64,000 bases of DNA from positions 6,570-70,569 of the forward strand of contig CAVGED010000002.1 in assembly GCA_963628035.1 (NCBI GenBank). Reading direction: 5' to 3'. Below are positions 9,975 to 18,539 of this stretch, one piece after another. A model generated the notes under the pieces. The model saw only the letters and a program-made list of their open reading frames with translations. It was not told the DNA's origin and made no database searches. Origin of the DNA: 14-2 sp963628035. Its GTDB lineage: Bacteria > Bacillota > Clostridia > Lachnospirales > Lachnospiraceae. The translations under genes and the position numbers were made by a program. Numbering within the stretch: position 1 is the first letter of the stretch; the number at the start of each line of letters is the position of its first letter.

Positions 9975-11723
9975 GTTATCATCTGGATTATCCTCTACCG
10001 TTTCCACGGCATCGTCCTCTACAGCCATGCCGCTATCTTCCACGCCTCCCTGATCCGCAATCTGGCTCGCCTGCGTCTGCGGGTCTCCCATCAGGAACTG
10101 GCCGGCGCGCTGCTGCATTGCCTGCGCCTGTGCCTGGATCTGGGCGATCTTAGCCTGTTCCTCCTTGATATGGTCAATGGCTTCCTGGATCCGGAGCTTT
10201 GGTGCCACGCTGTCATCATCCAACACACTGACGTAGGTTTCCAACTCTCCTACCCGCTGAGCGGAGAAGAAGCCCTTTATCAACAGATTTTCAATGGTCT
10301 GCTCCTGGGCGAACTTGTCATAGGCGCTCCTGGGCGTGATATCCACCTTTACGGCTGCCTGAAGCTCCCGAAGTGTCACCTGCGGCACATTCACCACCTG
10401 CACCGTCTTCTCTCCGGTTGCTTGGTCTGTAACCTCTTCTTCCAGGTCTATGCCATCCGCCGAGTACACGATCAGGTATTCCAGCCAGATTCTGGCCAGA
10501 TCCTCCACCATGTTCTTATAACTTTCCTTCTGCTCCGTCATGGGGCTTTGGGAGGCCTGCTGCACCGCAAGGATTGCCCGGCCGGATGCGTCTGCCGGAT
10601 CCACCTGCCCCGTGGCGATCTCTCCGGCACCTGCAAGCTCTCTGGTTACCTGGATCAGATCTTCCTGAAGCTGTTTTACGTCTGGAGACATTTGCGCCGG
10701 CGCAATCGTTCCTACCACGTTACGCACATCATCCACGGTCTGATTATTCGTTTTGATGATCGCACCCACCTTGTTCAGATCCCCTACATTCGCCACCTTG
10801 GTAGTGTCTACCACCTTCTGGGGATACGCCTGGTATTTGACAGTCAGCACCCTTCGAACTTCTGTTCGGTTTACCTCAATCTGGTTCGGGATAAGGTAGC
10901 GTACCTCGCCCTCTCCGCGGGCGCTGCCTTCCTTCTCTTCCCACACAAAATGCGCCACCGGGTACAAGGAAAGTCCTGTGTCTGTATCCTCTATGATCTC
11001 CACCCACCGTGTGGCTGCAGAGAAGTGTACGGTGCCATCCTGCTTGTACAGCTTATAGATCAGCGTCACCATGTTATCGAGTTCCACCTTTGCCGCTTCT
11101 CCGCTCTCCTCGAAGGTGTCATTATCCCCGATGATGTAGGTAAGCTTCTCTTCCGGCACTCCCTCCGCTTCGGCCAGGAGCATGGCATTCACCACCGGCA
11201 TACGTTTCCGGATCAGGATATATGGCTGCGCCTGGATGTCATCGTCATTCTCGTTGCCATAGTAGATATCACTCTTCTTGATGATCTCATTCACCGGCAG
11301 CTTCTTTTCTTCGTCGAAATCCACATAGAATATGCCCTCATCATTGATGGCGCTGTCCTTGGTCACCCGGCGGCCCTTGAAGTCCATCTTGTCCTTCTCC
11401 CAGACCCTTGCAGCATAACGATTCAGCATCTTGCAATATCGGTCTGCCTCGCGGTAAAACTCTGTGTTTCCCACGTTCTGGGAAGAATAATTGATGGCAT
11501 AGAGATTGTCATGGATGACCGATACCTTATACTTGACAATCGGCTTTATGAAATTCTTCTGCACCGGCTCCACGTCTCCCAGCTTCGCACCGCCCCACTG
11601 GTCCCCGTTATACATCCGGTAGTTTCTGTCTGTATCCACATAGATGCCTGTCATCCTGTGGTAGTTCCGTCCTTTTTCGTACAGCGTCCAGATGGGCGTC
11701 TGTTTGATCTCCTGGATGTCCAT
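9972..11723 (-). CDS. portal protein (P22-like family)
   Basis: A 583-residue protein with the P22-type portal layout. The N-terminal clip/wing part carries YRMYNGDQW near residue 40 and KNFIKPIVKYKVSVI near 60. The crown/barrel part after about 400 is helical, with a Gln/Ala-rich helix near 520-550 and an acidic C-terminus. It forms the 12-fold ring through which DNA is packaged and ejected. It follows terminase and a small membrane protein and precedes scaffold and coat. One of three copies of the 14-bp palindrome TTGCGCCGGCGCAA lies within it (10692-10705), encoding IAPAQ. Confidence 0.8.
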   Translation of the reverse strand: MDIQEIKQTPIWTLYEKGRNYHRMTGIYVDTDRNYRMYNGDQWGGAKLGDVEPVQKNFIKPIVKYKVSVIHDNLYAINYSSQNVGNTEFYREADRYCKMLNRYAARVWEKDKMDFKGRRVTKDSAINDEGIFYVDFDEEKKLPVNEIIKKSDIYYGNENDDDIQAQPYILIRKRMPVVNAMLLAEAEGVPEEKLTYIIGDNDTFEESGEAAKVELDNMVTLIYKLYKQDGTVHFSAATRWVEIIEDTDTGLSLYPVAHFVWEEKEGSARGEGEVRYLIPNQIEVNRTEVRRVLTVKYQAYPQKVVDTTKVANVGDLNKVGAIIKTNNQTVDDVRNVVGTIAPAQMSPDVKQLQEDLIQVTRELAGAGEIATGQVDPADASGRAILAVQQASQSPMTEQKESYKNMVEDLARIWLEYLIVYSADGIDLEEEVTDQATGEKTVQVVNVPQVTLRELQAAVKVDITPRSAYDKFAQEQTIENLLIKGFFSAQRVGELETYVSVLDDDSVAPKLRIQEAIDHIKEEQAKIAQIQAQAQAMQQRAGQFLMGDPQTQASQIADQGGVEDSGMAVEDDAVETVEDNPDDN

Positions 11724-11726
11724 CCT

Positions 11727-11987
11727 TTACCTCCCTGTCCCAGGCACGTCTTCCTGCCCGTTGGATGTCCCGTCGTACTTGTCTATGTTTCGCATGATGG
11801 CAGCCATCCTGTCCTGCTCCATCTCCGCTTCCTTCTGGGTTCTGTGCTCCCTGCATGCCTGCACCGGACTCTTGAGTTTCGGAAGCTGTATCTCTTCGCC
11901 GCGGCCGGTCTCCTGACCGACTTTTGCTCCAACAAAAAAGCACACGATATTCAGTGTGCCGATCGCTATGATCATCAAGATCTCCAT
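11727..11987 (-). CDS. small single-pass membrane protein between terminase and portal
   Basis: The ATG at 11987 is preceded by AAGGAGACCAT, which decides the start over an in-frame codon at 12005. The 86-residue product has one hydrophobic segment (about residues 3-20, with a GAKVGQ end) and then a charged, soluble tail rich in Glu, Gln and Arg. Unknown function. A holin or head-assembly accessory role is possible, but one membrane span and this location do not decide it. Confidence 0.6.
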   Translation of the reverse strand: MEILMIIAIGTLNIVCFFVGAKVGQETGRGEEIQLPKLKSPVQACREHRTQKEAEMEQDRMAAIMRNIDKYDGTSNGQEDVPGTGR

Positions 11988-12004
11988 ATGGTCTCCTTCC
12001 TGCA

Positions 12005-13465
12005 TCAGACCACGGTCATATCCTCTCCGTAGTCATACTGCGTCTCGTTCTTTCGCTCTGCGCCGAAATGGTATTGCGGAGGTACGTACTCTGTCTCCTG
12101 GTTAAACACTACCTGCTCACGGATATAATGTGCTATTGCCAGCCCCATCATCTGATCGTCATGGCCGCCCTCCGGCGCTTCGATACGTCCTTTCTCATTT
12201 CGTATGATCGTCAGAAGCTCCTCCAGGGTGTCCTTGTCGTTTAAAAGCACGGTATGCTCCCGAACGATCTCTATCAGCCTTGACAGGATCGTCGGCCTTG
12301 TCAGCTGCGTGGTTTTGAAGCCGAAGCGTTTCTCAGTCTTTCCGGTGTATGTATCCTGCTGCTCCCGCACGTACTGGTTCATGTAACCCAGCCGCTGAAG
12401 CTCCATGATCGGGAATGAATCGAAGTTTGCTTCAATCCCGATGAGCGCCATCTTATAGTACACGCCAAGGCAATACATCTGTTTCGTGTACTGATCGGCG
12501 TCAAACTGCTGTTTCAGGACTGCCACCTGCTCCCCGGTCTTCGCGTCCAGTACATGCCCGGTGAAATAGTCGCTTCCTTCTCCGGCCGTGTCCCCGCCGA
12601 TACAATACTTCGTGATCTCCGGCGTGTTCGGGAGCCGGTAGATACGGATATACCCGTTCCTGTCCGGCACCCACTTAATGTTTCTGATCTTCAGGCCGTC
12701 ATAGTCGTAAACGAAGTTTCCTGTCTTTAGCGGCTTTGGCAACACTTCAAGCCGCGCCTGGATGGCTCTGGCGTCAAACACCGTCTTCCCCAGGATTCCC
12801 CAATGCCCCAGGCAGTACACTTCATAGGTGTATTCGTCCGCATACTTAAGATCTTCCAGGGCTTTCCGGTCAGCATCCGTCAGGAACTTATTGTCCTTAT
12901 AGGTGGAGAAGCACACCGTGGCAAGCCCGGAGTCAATGAAATGCCGCTTGATCCAGTGCTGGATATTGATGGGGTTGAAGGAAAGCACCATCTGCTTATT
13001 GCTCTTGCCGCCACGGAGACGCACCTTTAATTGGTTGATATCTGCTTCCAGACACTCCGTAGCTTCCTCCACCCAGATATCGGTCAGCTCACCGTTCTCA
13101 AATGTGATGGACTTGATCTTCTCCACGTCATCCAGACCAGCGAATGCAACCTTATTCCCGGTGAGCAGGCACCGGATACGCATGTCCGACTCGTTGATCT
13201 TAAAATGCTCTGACAGGTTCCAGTTTTTTATGACCTGCTTCAGCAGCGGAAAGGTACTCTTCCGGTTGGTGTCTCCTGTCTGTCTCGTTACAAGCAGGTT
13301 ACAGCGCTGCGGGTGTATCAGCTTGTAGATATACCGCTGCGCGATAAAATAACTCTTTCCAGAACTGCCGCCTCCGAAAAAGATCAGGTAACGGTCTGTG
13401 TTTTCCAGGTAGGGCAGATAGATCTCGTTAAATACCTTCTTCGATACCTTGATGTTTACATCCAT
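12005..13465 (-). CDS. terL: terminase large subunit (PBSX/Terminase_3-6 type)
   Basis: 486 residues, the full length for this family. Walker A is GGGSSGKS at residues 31-38 and Walker B with the catalytic Glu is DIWVEEATE near 129-137. The C-terminal RNase H-like nuclease shows GGDTAGEGSD near 290, GIEANFD near 340 and GGHDDQMMGLAIAHY near 445, which supply the metal-binding Asp residues. It packages genomic DNA into the prohead through the portal. The start overlaps the small-terminase stop by one base (TGATG), so the two subunits are coupled. Confidence 0.9.
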   Translation of the reverse strand: MDVNIKVSKKVFNEIYLPYLENTDRYLIFFGGGSSGKSYFIAQRYIYKLIHPQRCNLLVTRQTGDTNRKSTFPLLKQVIKNWNLSEHFKINESDMRIRCLLTGNKVAFAGLDDVEKIKSITFENGELTDIWVEEATECLEADINQLKVRLRGGKSNKQMVLSFNPINIQHWIKRHFIDSGLATVCFSTYKDNKFLTDADRKALEDLKYADEYTYEVYCLGHWGILGKTVFDARAIQARLEVLPKPLKTGNFVYDYDGLKIRNIKWVPDRNGYIRIYRLPNTPEITKYCIGGDTAGEGSDYFTGHVLDAKTGEQVAVLKQQFDADQYTKQMYCLGVYYKMALIGIEANFDSFPIMELQRLGYMNQYVREQQDTYTGKTEKRFGFKTTQLTRPTILSRLIEIVREHTVLLNDKDTLEELLTIIRNEKGRIEAPEGGHDDQMMGLAIAHYIREQVVFNQETEYVPPQYHFGAERKNETQYDYGEDMTVV

Positions 13466-13905
13466 CAGTCATCACTCAGTTCTATGTTGATATTCACGTC
13501 GCGGCTCACATCCGCCTCTATCTGCTGCTTTTCCTTCCACCCTTCAAAGTTATTCGCAAGTGAGAATTTCGCTCCTGCCGCCCCGTCCTTATCGAACAGC
13601 CGCTCCTCCGTGTACTGCTCCACGCGCGCATACGCCCGCGTTATCGTGTCCAAAAATTCCTTTTTGGCTTTATAGTTCAGCAGCGACTGTCTGCTGGAAA
13701 ACCCCAGCGCAAGGGCAAGGCCTGTGATGGTCAATGGTCTCTTCCCGATGATCACAGGCTTGTCGTTTTTGTCCAAAATCGGCCTTCCGTTTTCATCTTT
13801 CACTACTTTTCCTTCACAATCCTTAAAATATGCGTCGATTTTTTCCTGTATCTCTTCTTTGCTCTTATACTTCGGCGGCCTCCCGGCCGTCCTTCCATCT
13901 GCCAT
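13465..13905 (-). CDS. terS: terminase small subunit
   Basis: ATG at 13905 with AGGTGAG five bases upstream; a GTG at 13914 is less likely. The 146-residue product has the GRPPKYKSKEEIQEKI opening and the LTITGLALALGFSSRQSL helix-turn-helix (about residues 58-75) of DNA-recognising small terminases, followed by a helical oligomerisation region and an acidic tail. It recognises the packaging site and recruits the large subunit. It is the first structural gene after the late promoter and an intervening hairpin. Confidence 0.82.
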   Translation of the reverse strand: MADGRTAGRPPKYKSKEEIQEKIDAYFKDCEGKVVKDENGRPILDKNDKPVIIGKRPLTITGLALALGFSSRQSLLNYKAKKEFLDTITRAYARVEQYTEERLFDKDGAAGAKFSLANNFEGWKEKQQIEADVSRDVNINIELSDD

Positions 13906-13931
13906 CCAGCTCACCTTCCTTCCATGGACGC

Positions 13932-13962
13932 AAAAAGAGCACTGGATGTTGTTCCAGCGCTC
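13932..13962 (-). terminator. strong hairpin terminator in the late-operon leader
   Basis: On the minus strand GAGCGCTGGA pairs with TCCAGTGCTC over 10 bp around an ACAACA loop and is followed by TTTTT. It lies between the candidate late promoter (-10 at 14021-14026) and the small-terminase start at 13905, so late transcripts must pass it. On the plus strand TTTT also follows the stem. Confidence 0.75.
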
Positions 13963-14020
13963 TTTTCGCTAAGGAGAAATATCTAATGGGGAAACTCACT
14001 TGCCTCTACGGCTTATACAC

Positions 14021-14056
14021 ATTATAGCACAAAAAATTATGCGTTTTATGCGTTTT
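14021..14056 (-). promoter_or_regulatory. candidate activator-dependent late promoter with tandem 9-bp repeats
   Basis: A perfect -10 (TATAAT, plus 14021-14026) has no recognisable -35 box. At the -35 position the sequence ATGCGTTTT (plus orientation) is repeated exactly twice in tandem (14039-14047 and 14048-14056). This is the pattern expected for a promoter whose -35 is replaced by activator binding, and the likely activator gene ends eight bases further upstream. Confidence 0.6.
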
Positions 14057-14063
14057 TCATTTT

Positions 14064-14492
14064 TCATGAAAAATATTTTAAAATCCGCCTGCTCACCCGG
14101 CTCTGATCGATATGCAGTTTCCGTGAGATCTCCTCCTGGGACATCTTGTCCAGGTAGTAGTATGTAAAGATCAGGTTGTCCGTCCGGTCGGTGATGGCGT
14201 TGATAAAGTCCTCTATCTCCAGACGCTTTTCCTCTTCCTTCCGGATCTCTTTCTCTAGTTGCATCTTTAGATCCTGGATCTTCGAACGCTTCTTCTCGTC
14301 GTCCCGGATGTTATAGCCGGAAACATGAAAACTCATTGGCTGGTATGGGAAATCCGGATTTGATCCTCGGACTGCTCCATACTCATATCTGGCAGCCATA
14401 TCTTCCAGTTTTGAGATCCTGTCTCGCAAAGAACTGATTCGGAGTCCTATTCTTTGATAGTCTTCAAAATCTTTTCGGTTCAGCGTCTTCAA
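14064..14492 (-). CDS. ArpU/RinA-like late transcription activator (sigma-70 region 4-like)
   Basis: The start is a TTG at 14492 with a strong AGGAGGTGAGATAGCA ribosome site. The 142-residue protein has a coiled-coil N-terminal half (about 1-90) and a C-terminal sigma region-4-like helix-turn-helix (DRTDNLIFTYYYLDKMSQEEISRKL...QSRVSRRI). This layout is known for ArpU, RinA and DUF1492-type regulators, which switch on late genes in Gram-positive phages. The candidate late promoter with tandem repeats begins right after its stop codon. The direct target is inferred from that adjacency. Confidence 0.75.
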   Translation of the reverse strand: MKTLNRKDFEDYQRIGLRISSLRDRISKLEDMAARYEYGAVRGSNPDFPYQPMSFHVSGYNIRDDEKKRSKIQDLKMQLEKEIRKEEEKRLEIEDFINAITDRTDNLIFTYYYLDKMSQEEISRKLHIDQSRVSRRILKYFS

Positions 14493-14494
14493 TG

Positions 14495-14608
14495 CTATCT
14501 CACCTCCTTCAGGAACTCTCTAATTCCCTCCATCTTAGCTTCTGACCACAATACCATCCGCGTATCCGTCTCCCTCGTAATCCGGTCGTTTCGCCGTCTG
14601 CTTCTCAA
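14495..14608 (-). CDS. small basic protein (37 aa)
   Basis: A short frame with a TTG start at 14608 preceded by GGAGGG encodes 37 residues: a very basic N-terminus (about RSRRRNDRITRET) and an amphipathic end (SEAKMEGIREFLKEV). It fills the gap between the 210-residue protein and the activator gene, and its last codons overlap the activator's ribosome site, which suggests coupling. No homologue is recognised. A second frame across the same bases also reads protein-like for 24 codons but lacks a start codon. Confidence 0.4.
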   Translation of the reverse strand: MRSRRRNDRITRETDTRMVLWSEAKMEGIREFLKEVR

Positions 14609-14611
14609 CGG

Positions 14612-15244
14612 CTATCCCTCCATTTCTTTTAGCTTCGCTTCGGCGGCCTCGCGGGTAAGGAAAACGATTTTGCCAAAATCATGCAGTCTAAATGCAGGAG
14701 CGGGGATGAGGGACTTAAAAAACCACCCGTTTATGTTCTGTGTAACCTCAACAATCCTCGACTCCCTTATCACGTTCCTATCTCTTTCATAATCGCACAT
14801 GATGGCGTAAATCACATCATCTACTTTGCATGGCAACCGCGTGGGCTTTCCCTGTTCATCTTCTGCCAACTTGGCAATTTTCCAAGGTGACCTATAGCCA
14901 TTTGAGCTCCAAGAATCTGCACCGTCGTTCCACGCATATACATATCCGTATTCATACTTTGCAAAGTATCTCTTTTTCCATGCGTAACACTCTTTATCTC
15001 GTACCAGTATCGGCGTATCAACCGCAACCTTGCTCCAATCGATCTCAATGTATTCTGATTCGCACCATTCTTTGCGCCCTTCGGCACAGGGCCTGCTTAT
15101 TGTGCGGTGATTTTCGCAGTGAAGATCACAAACTTTACAATTAGTTCCCTTACACGGAACAGGTTCCCCATTCACCACAGCAACGACGTCTCCGGTACAC
15201 GCAATCTCCAAAATCTTTTCTCTGAATCTGTCTTTGTTCTTCAT
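14612..15244 (-). CDS. phage hypothetical protein with Cys-rich N-terminal segment
   Basis: 210 residues, ATG preceded by GGGAGGTAAGCGC. A Cys cluster near 32-54 (CKGTNCKVCDLHCEN, then another Cys) is likely to bind zinc. An EYIEIDWSKV...VDTPILVRD stretch follows near 65-85, the middle is Trp/Tyr-rich, and the C-terminus ends FGKIVFLTREAAEAKLKEM. This ending recurs in small proteins of Clostridia phages and mobile elements, often described as hypothetical. The function is unknown. Confidence 0.6.
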   Translation of the reverse strand: MKNKDRFREKILEIACTGDVVAVVNGEPVPCKGTNCKVCDLHCENHRTISRPCAEGRKEWCESEYIEIDWSKVAVDTPILVRDKECYAWKKRYFAKYEYGYVYAWNDGADSWSSNGYRSPWKIAKLAEDEQGKPTRLPCKVDDVIYAIMCDYERDRNVIRESRIVEVTQNINGWFFKSLIPAPAFRLHDFGKIVFLTREAAEAKLKEMEG

Positions 15245-15248
15245 GCGC

Positions 15249-16349
15249 TTACCTCCCCTCTACATCCACAATCTCCCGGCCCTGGCCGTCCACATCCTGC
15301 TCCAGCCACTTCTGCAGCTCCGCCGTGTCTTCCAGGAAGCTGTACCGAAAGTTTTTCCGCTTGTATTCCTCGTGCAGATACCGCGCCGCTTCATTGGCCG
15401 TCAGGCTATCCAGATATTCCTTCCTGGTGTTTCCGTCCTGGTGCTGCAGTGTCTCTGTGTGCTGCTCCATGGTGGGCTGCTCCATGGTCGGCTTTTTCTG
15501 CTCCGGTTCTTCCTTTTTCTTCTCCGGTTCCGGCTCTTTTTGCGCCGGCGCAATTTCCGTTTTCTCCGTATTTTCCGGGGCTTCCGGCTGCTCCACCGCG
15601 GGTTCTTCGGACTGCTCTGTTTCGGTGGTGCCGAAATAGTTCTTCCAGGTATCCTTTCCGGCTGCTGCTCCCCCGAAGATCTCTTCCGCGATCCGGCCGA
15701 ACTCCTCCCACGTCATCTCCTGTGGTGTGGTTCCAAACTTCTTGATTGATATCTTGGTTTCATACATCATCAAGAAATACAGCCCCTTCCGGTAGGACTT
15801 ATTCCCGCCCGGGTTCACCGCCTCTGAAATCCGCTTGGGATCCCGGTGTTCTTCCTCCGGCAGACTGAACATCTCATTGAGAGCGTCAGGGTTATCCCGG
15901 AAGAACATCTCGACGAGCTGGCGGAGATCATCCGCCACGCCCTCTTCTGGCTCTGCCTTATTAAACCGCTTCAGTTCCCGGATATCCTCTCTCTGGGTTT
16001 CCGGCCCGATCATCTGACGGTCAGCATCCGGCAGTTTTAACATTTCCTCCAACTGGCTCCGGCCCAGCTCTGCATATTCCGGCCGGAGATGCTCTGAATA
16101 TCCGTCAATGGAATATTCCCGATTGATACTCATGAATCGGCTCACCGTGGATGCCTCCAGGCCATATTCTGCCTTGGCAAACTCTGCGATACCTTTGTAT
16201 CCGTCCTGTTCATAGAGCTTGCCGTCCTCGATCTGGCGCAGAACATATCCGATCCGCACGAAGCTCTGCTTTACGCCTAACAGCTCCCGTCTTAATTTCT
16301 GCTTCATCTCCACCCAGTCATTGAGTGTCATCTGTACATATCCTTCCAT
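15249..16349 (-). CDS. phage/ICE hypothetical protein, ParB/DUF3102-like N-terminus
   Basis: 366 residues, ATG preceded by GGAGGAAAGACC; a second ATG six codons in also has GGAAGGA. Residues 8-125 form a helical domain with a plausible helix-turn-helix (GYKGIAEFAKAEYGLEASTVSRFMSI region near 50-75) and a PDADRQMIGPETQREDIRELKRFN end that recalls ParB-like DNA-binding proteins. Residues 230-330 are a Glu/Pro/Gln-rich low-complexity linker, and a short C-terminal helix ends the protein. A DNA-binding or partition-like role is possible but unproven. It carries a copy of the TTGCGCCGGCGCAA palindrome (15540-15553). Confidence 0.6.
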   Translation of the reverse strand: MEGYVQMTLNDWVEMKQKLRRELLGVKQSFVRIGYVLRQIEDGKLYEQDGYKGIAEFAKAEYGLEASTVSRFMSINREYSIDGYSEHLRPEYAELGRSQLEEMLKLPDADRQMIGPETQREDIRELKRFNKAEPEEGVADDLRQLVEMFFRDNPDALNEMFSLPEEEHRDPKRISEAVNPGGNKSYRKGLYFLMMYETKISIKKFGTTPQEMTWEEFGRIAEEIFGGAAAGKDTWKNYFGTTETEQSEEPAVEQPEAPENTEKTEIAPAQKEPEPEKKKEEPEQKKPTMEQPTMEQHTETLQHQDGNTRKEYLDSLTANEAARYLHEEYKRKNFRYSFLEDTAELQKWLEQDVDGQGREIVDVEGR

Positions 16350-16361
16350 GGTCTTTCCTCC

Positions 16362-18530
16362 CTACGCTATGGCTGCTACCGGAATCCTTACGGTAGTCTT
16401 TTTGTTACCTGCCTTATTTTCTGTCTTCATGGATTCGCTCCTCAACCATTCCACATACCCATCCAACCACTGCTGCATGATCTTTTCCTGCGGTTTGCGG
16501 TCGTGCTCCCCGTACCACTGGCATATATGCGACCTCCCACTTTCAATTTCTACTGTGATATAGGGTGTCTCCTGATTGCCTTTCAATCTCAACATCAAGA
16601 TATAGGTTACACCATCGTTATGCTTTTTCAGATATCCATCCCCGCCCACGCAGTGATGGAGGATCCTTCCCTCCATAACGATCTCCTCTGCCGACCGTGC
16701 CGGCCGGATGATATAATCGTCATCCTCGTAGTAGTACTTCTTTCTGAGATCCCTGTAGTTTTTCCGGATATTCGGGAACTTCATTTTGACCTCCAGCAAT
16801 CGTGCATCCACTTTTTCCTTGTCCATCTCCAGAACCATCTGTTCATGCGCTCTCGTCAGGTCGCGCGGCTGTTGGTATACCGTATTGTTGAGATCGTATC
16901 CAAGTCCCTCCCGCATGTTGAGATAATCCGTATACGTTATGGCAGTCTGGCTGATCCGCTGCGCCGCACTGATGCAACCTGTTCCATATTTGCACCCTGC
17001 ATATTTCTCTATCCGGTTCAGCAACTGTTGTAAGCTCATATGTGCAGTTGCATGCTCAATAGCTCCCCTTTTGAGTCCTGTCTCCATTAGATGTTCAATC
17101 TGTTCATCCGTCCACGCCTGCTTCATCCCCTGCTCCATCTGCATTATTCCCAGGATTTTTACATCTCCCTTTTGGGCGATCAGCTGCTTCACCCGCTCCT
17201 TCCGGATCCCAAGGAATACGTCCGGGCTTTTTGCAAATTCGCAGGCCACAATCCCATATCTGTAATGCATAAGTTCTTTCACAACATCGGTCAGTCCCAG
17301 CTTGACCAGCATCTCGATCTGTGGTGTTCGCTGGTAACGCTCAAAGTATTCGATCGGATTAACGTCTTTCACTTCTTCCGCATACTCCCGCAGAGCGCTG
17401 TACCGGAACATGGTTCCCGCCATCTCCCGGTAGGTCTCCGGCATGATCGGAGCGCTGGATATGATAATGTTGCCATTGCCATACAGGTTGCAATCATCCC
17501 AGTAATCTTCCCCGCTGTAACCGCTGTGTTTCTGATAGTCAATCTGTTTCTCCTTCCCCGGTTCAAAGTACGCCCTCGCAATCTCCACGCCGTAGAGTTT
17601 TTCGATCGCATTTTCCATCTCCACTCCGTTATCGGTGCATATAAGACCCAATTCCCAGACCTTTTCCACCTGGATATAGCGCAGCACCATTCCGGCTTCC
17701 TTGTATTTCTGTCCAAGAAACAGATGGATTGTCTTGCTGTGCACTCCTTTCGTCTTGCCTTGACACTTATACTGTCCGTGCGCTCCGCACATCGGGCAAC
17801 TTCCATACTGACCTTCCCGTGGCTCTTCTATCCTGCGTTGGAACTGGCTTTCGTATGATATCCCGCTTTTCCATCTTGCGTCCGTGACTCCTCCGCACTT
17901 GCTACAGGCAATCTGTGCCCAGCTGCCACGCTTTTTGTAATACAAATAGTGCTGGTGATGGAAATATTGTTCATCCGCCCGCTCTAAGATCTCCTGCTCC
18001 GGAAGTTCCTTCGTGTGTGCGATACGGTCATCGAGTGCCCGTTGCCGTCTCTCACGTTTTCTCTGCTCTGTTTTACGTCTTTCAACATCAATGATCCTGC
18101 CTTCATAGTACGTGATATATTCCCACCAGCGCTCCTCTTTCCAGATTTTTGTTTTGCAAAAGCTCTTTATCCGCTCCAGATCCTCTCCGCCCGCAAGGAT
18201 ATTCCCTGCTTCCGTCTGCTGCACGGTTTCCCTTTGTCTCCCGCTGTCATTCCATATCACGTCAGGCTTATAGCCTGTGCCGACCACAATCTTCTGCCTG
18301 GTCCATTCCCCCGTTTCCGGAAAATAATTTCCAAAATCTTTCTTTGTGAGCACAACCCGCACCACAGGAACATCCTTTCCCGTCTTTCTGTTCCTGTACA
18401 CTTCCAGAAAGAGATGCTTTTCATGATCTATGATCTTGACGGCCGTTACTCCTATGTATCTCACCTTTTTCTTTTTGCTGACCTCCGGAAGGGTCAGATA
18501 CGGGATTTTTTCAATCGCTTTCTTTTTCAT
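16362..18530 (-). CDS. PcfJ-like protein
   Basis: 722 residues from an ATG at 18530 (AGGTGGAG just upstream; a GTG at 18539 would add three residues). A zinc-finger-like region lies near 210-255 (CSKCGG...CPMCGAHGQYKC). The C-terminal PcfJ domain near 610-700 contains MEGRILHHCVGG, YLKKHNDG and ITVEIESG..ICQWYGEHD. PcfJ is named from the conjugative plasmid pCF10 and is widespread in plasmids, ICEs and phages of Gram-positives; its biochemical role is not established. It starts right after the PcfK-like gene, the same pairing as on plasmids. Confidence 0.75.
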   Translation of the reverse strand: MKKKAIEKIPYLTLPEVSKKKKVRYIGVTAVKIIDHEKHLFLEVYRNRKTGKDVPVVRVVLTKKDFGNYFPETGEWTRQKIVVGTGYKPDVIWNDSGRQRETVQQTEAGNILAGGEDLERIKSFCKTKIWKEERWWEYITYYEGRIIDVERRKTEQRKRERRQRALDDRIAHTKELPEQEILERADEQYFHHQHYLYYKKRGSWAQIACSKCGGVTDARWKSGISYESQFQRRIEEPREGQYGSCPMCGAHGQYKCQGKTKGVHSKTIHLFLGQKYKEAGMVLRYIQVEKVWELGLICTDNGVEMENAIEKLYGVEIARAYFEPGKEKQIDYQKHSGYSGEDYWDDCNLYGNGNIIISSAPIMPETYREMAGTMFRYSALREYAEEVKDVNPIEYFERYQRTPQIEMLVKLGLTDVVKELMHYRYGIVACEFAKSPDVFLGIRKERVKQLIAQKGDVKILGIMQMEQGMKQAWTDEQIEHLMETGLKRGAIEHATAHMSLQQLLNRIEKYAGCKYGTGCISAAQRISQTAITYTDYLNMREGLGYDLNNTVYQQPRDLTRAHEQMVLEMDKEKVDARLLEVKMKFPNIRKNYRDLRKKYYYEDDDYIIRPARSAEEIVMEGRILHHCVGGDGYLKKHNDGVTYILMLRLKGNQETPYITVEIESGRSHICQWYGEHDRKPQEKIMQQWLDGYVEWLRSESMKTENKAGNKKTTVRIPVAAIA

Positions 18531-18539
18531 CCGCTCCAC

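Noticed and set aside
9885..12032. 715-residue plus-strand frame
   Set aside because: It lies opposite the portal, small membrane protein and the end of terL, has no ribosome site, and reads as Leu/His/Arg-rich antisense translation of GC-biased codons.
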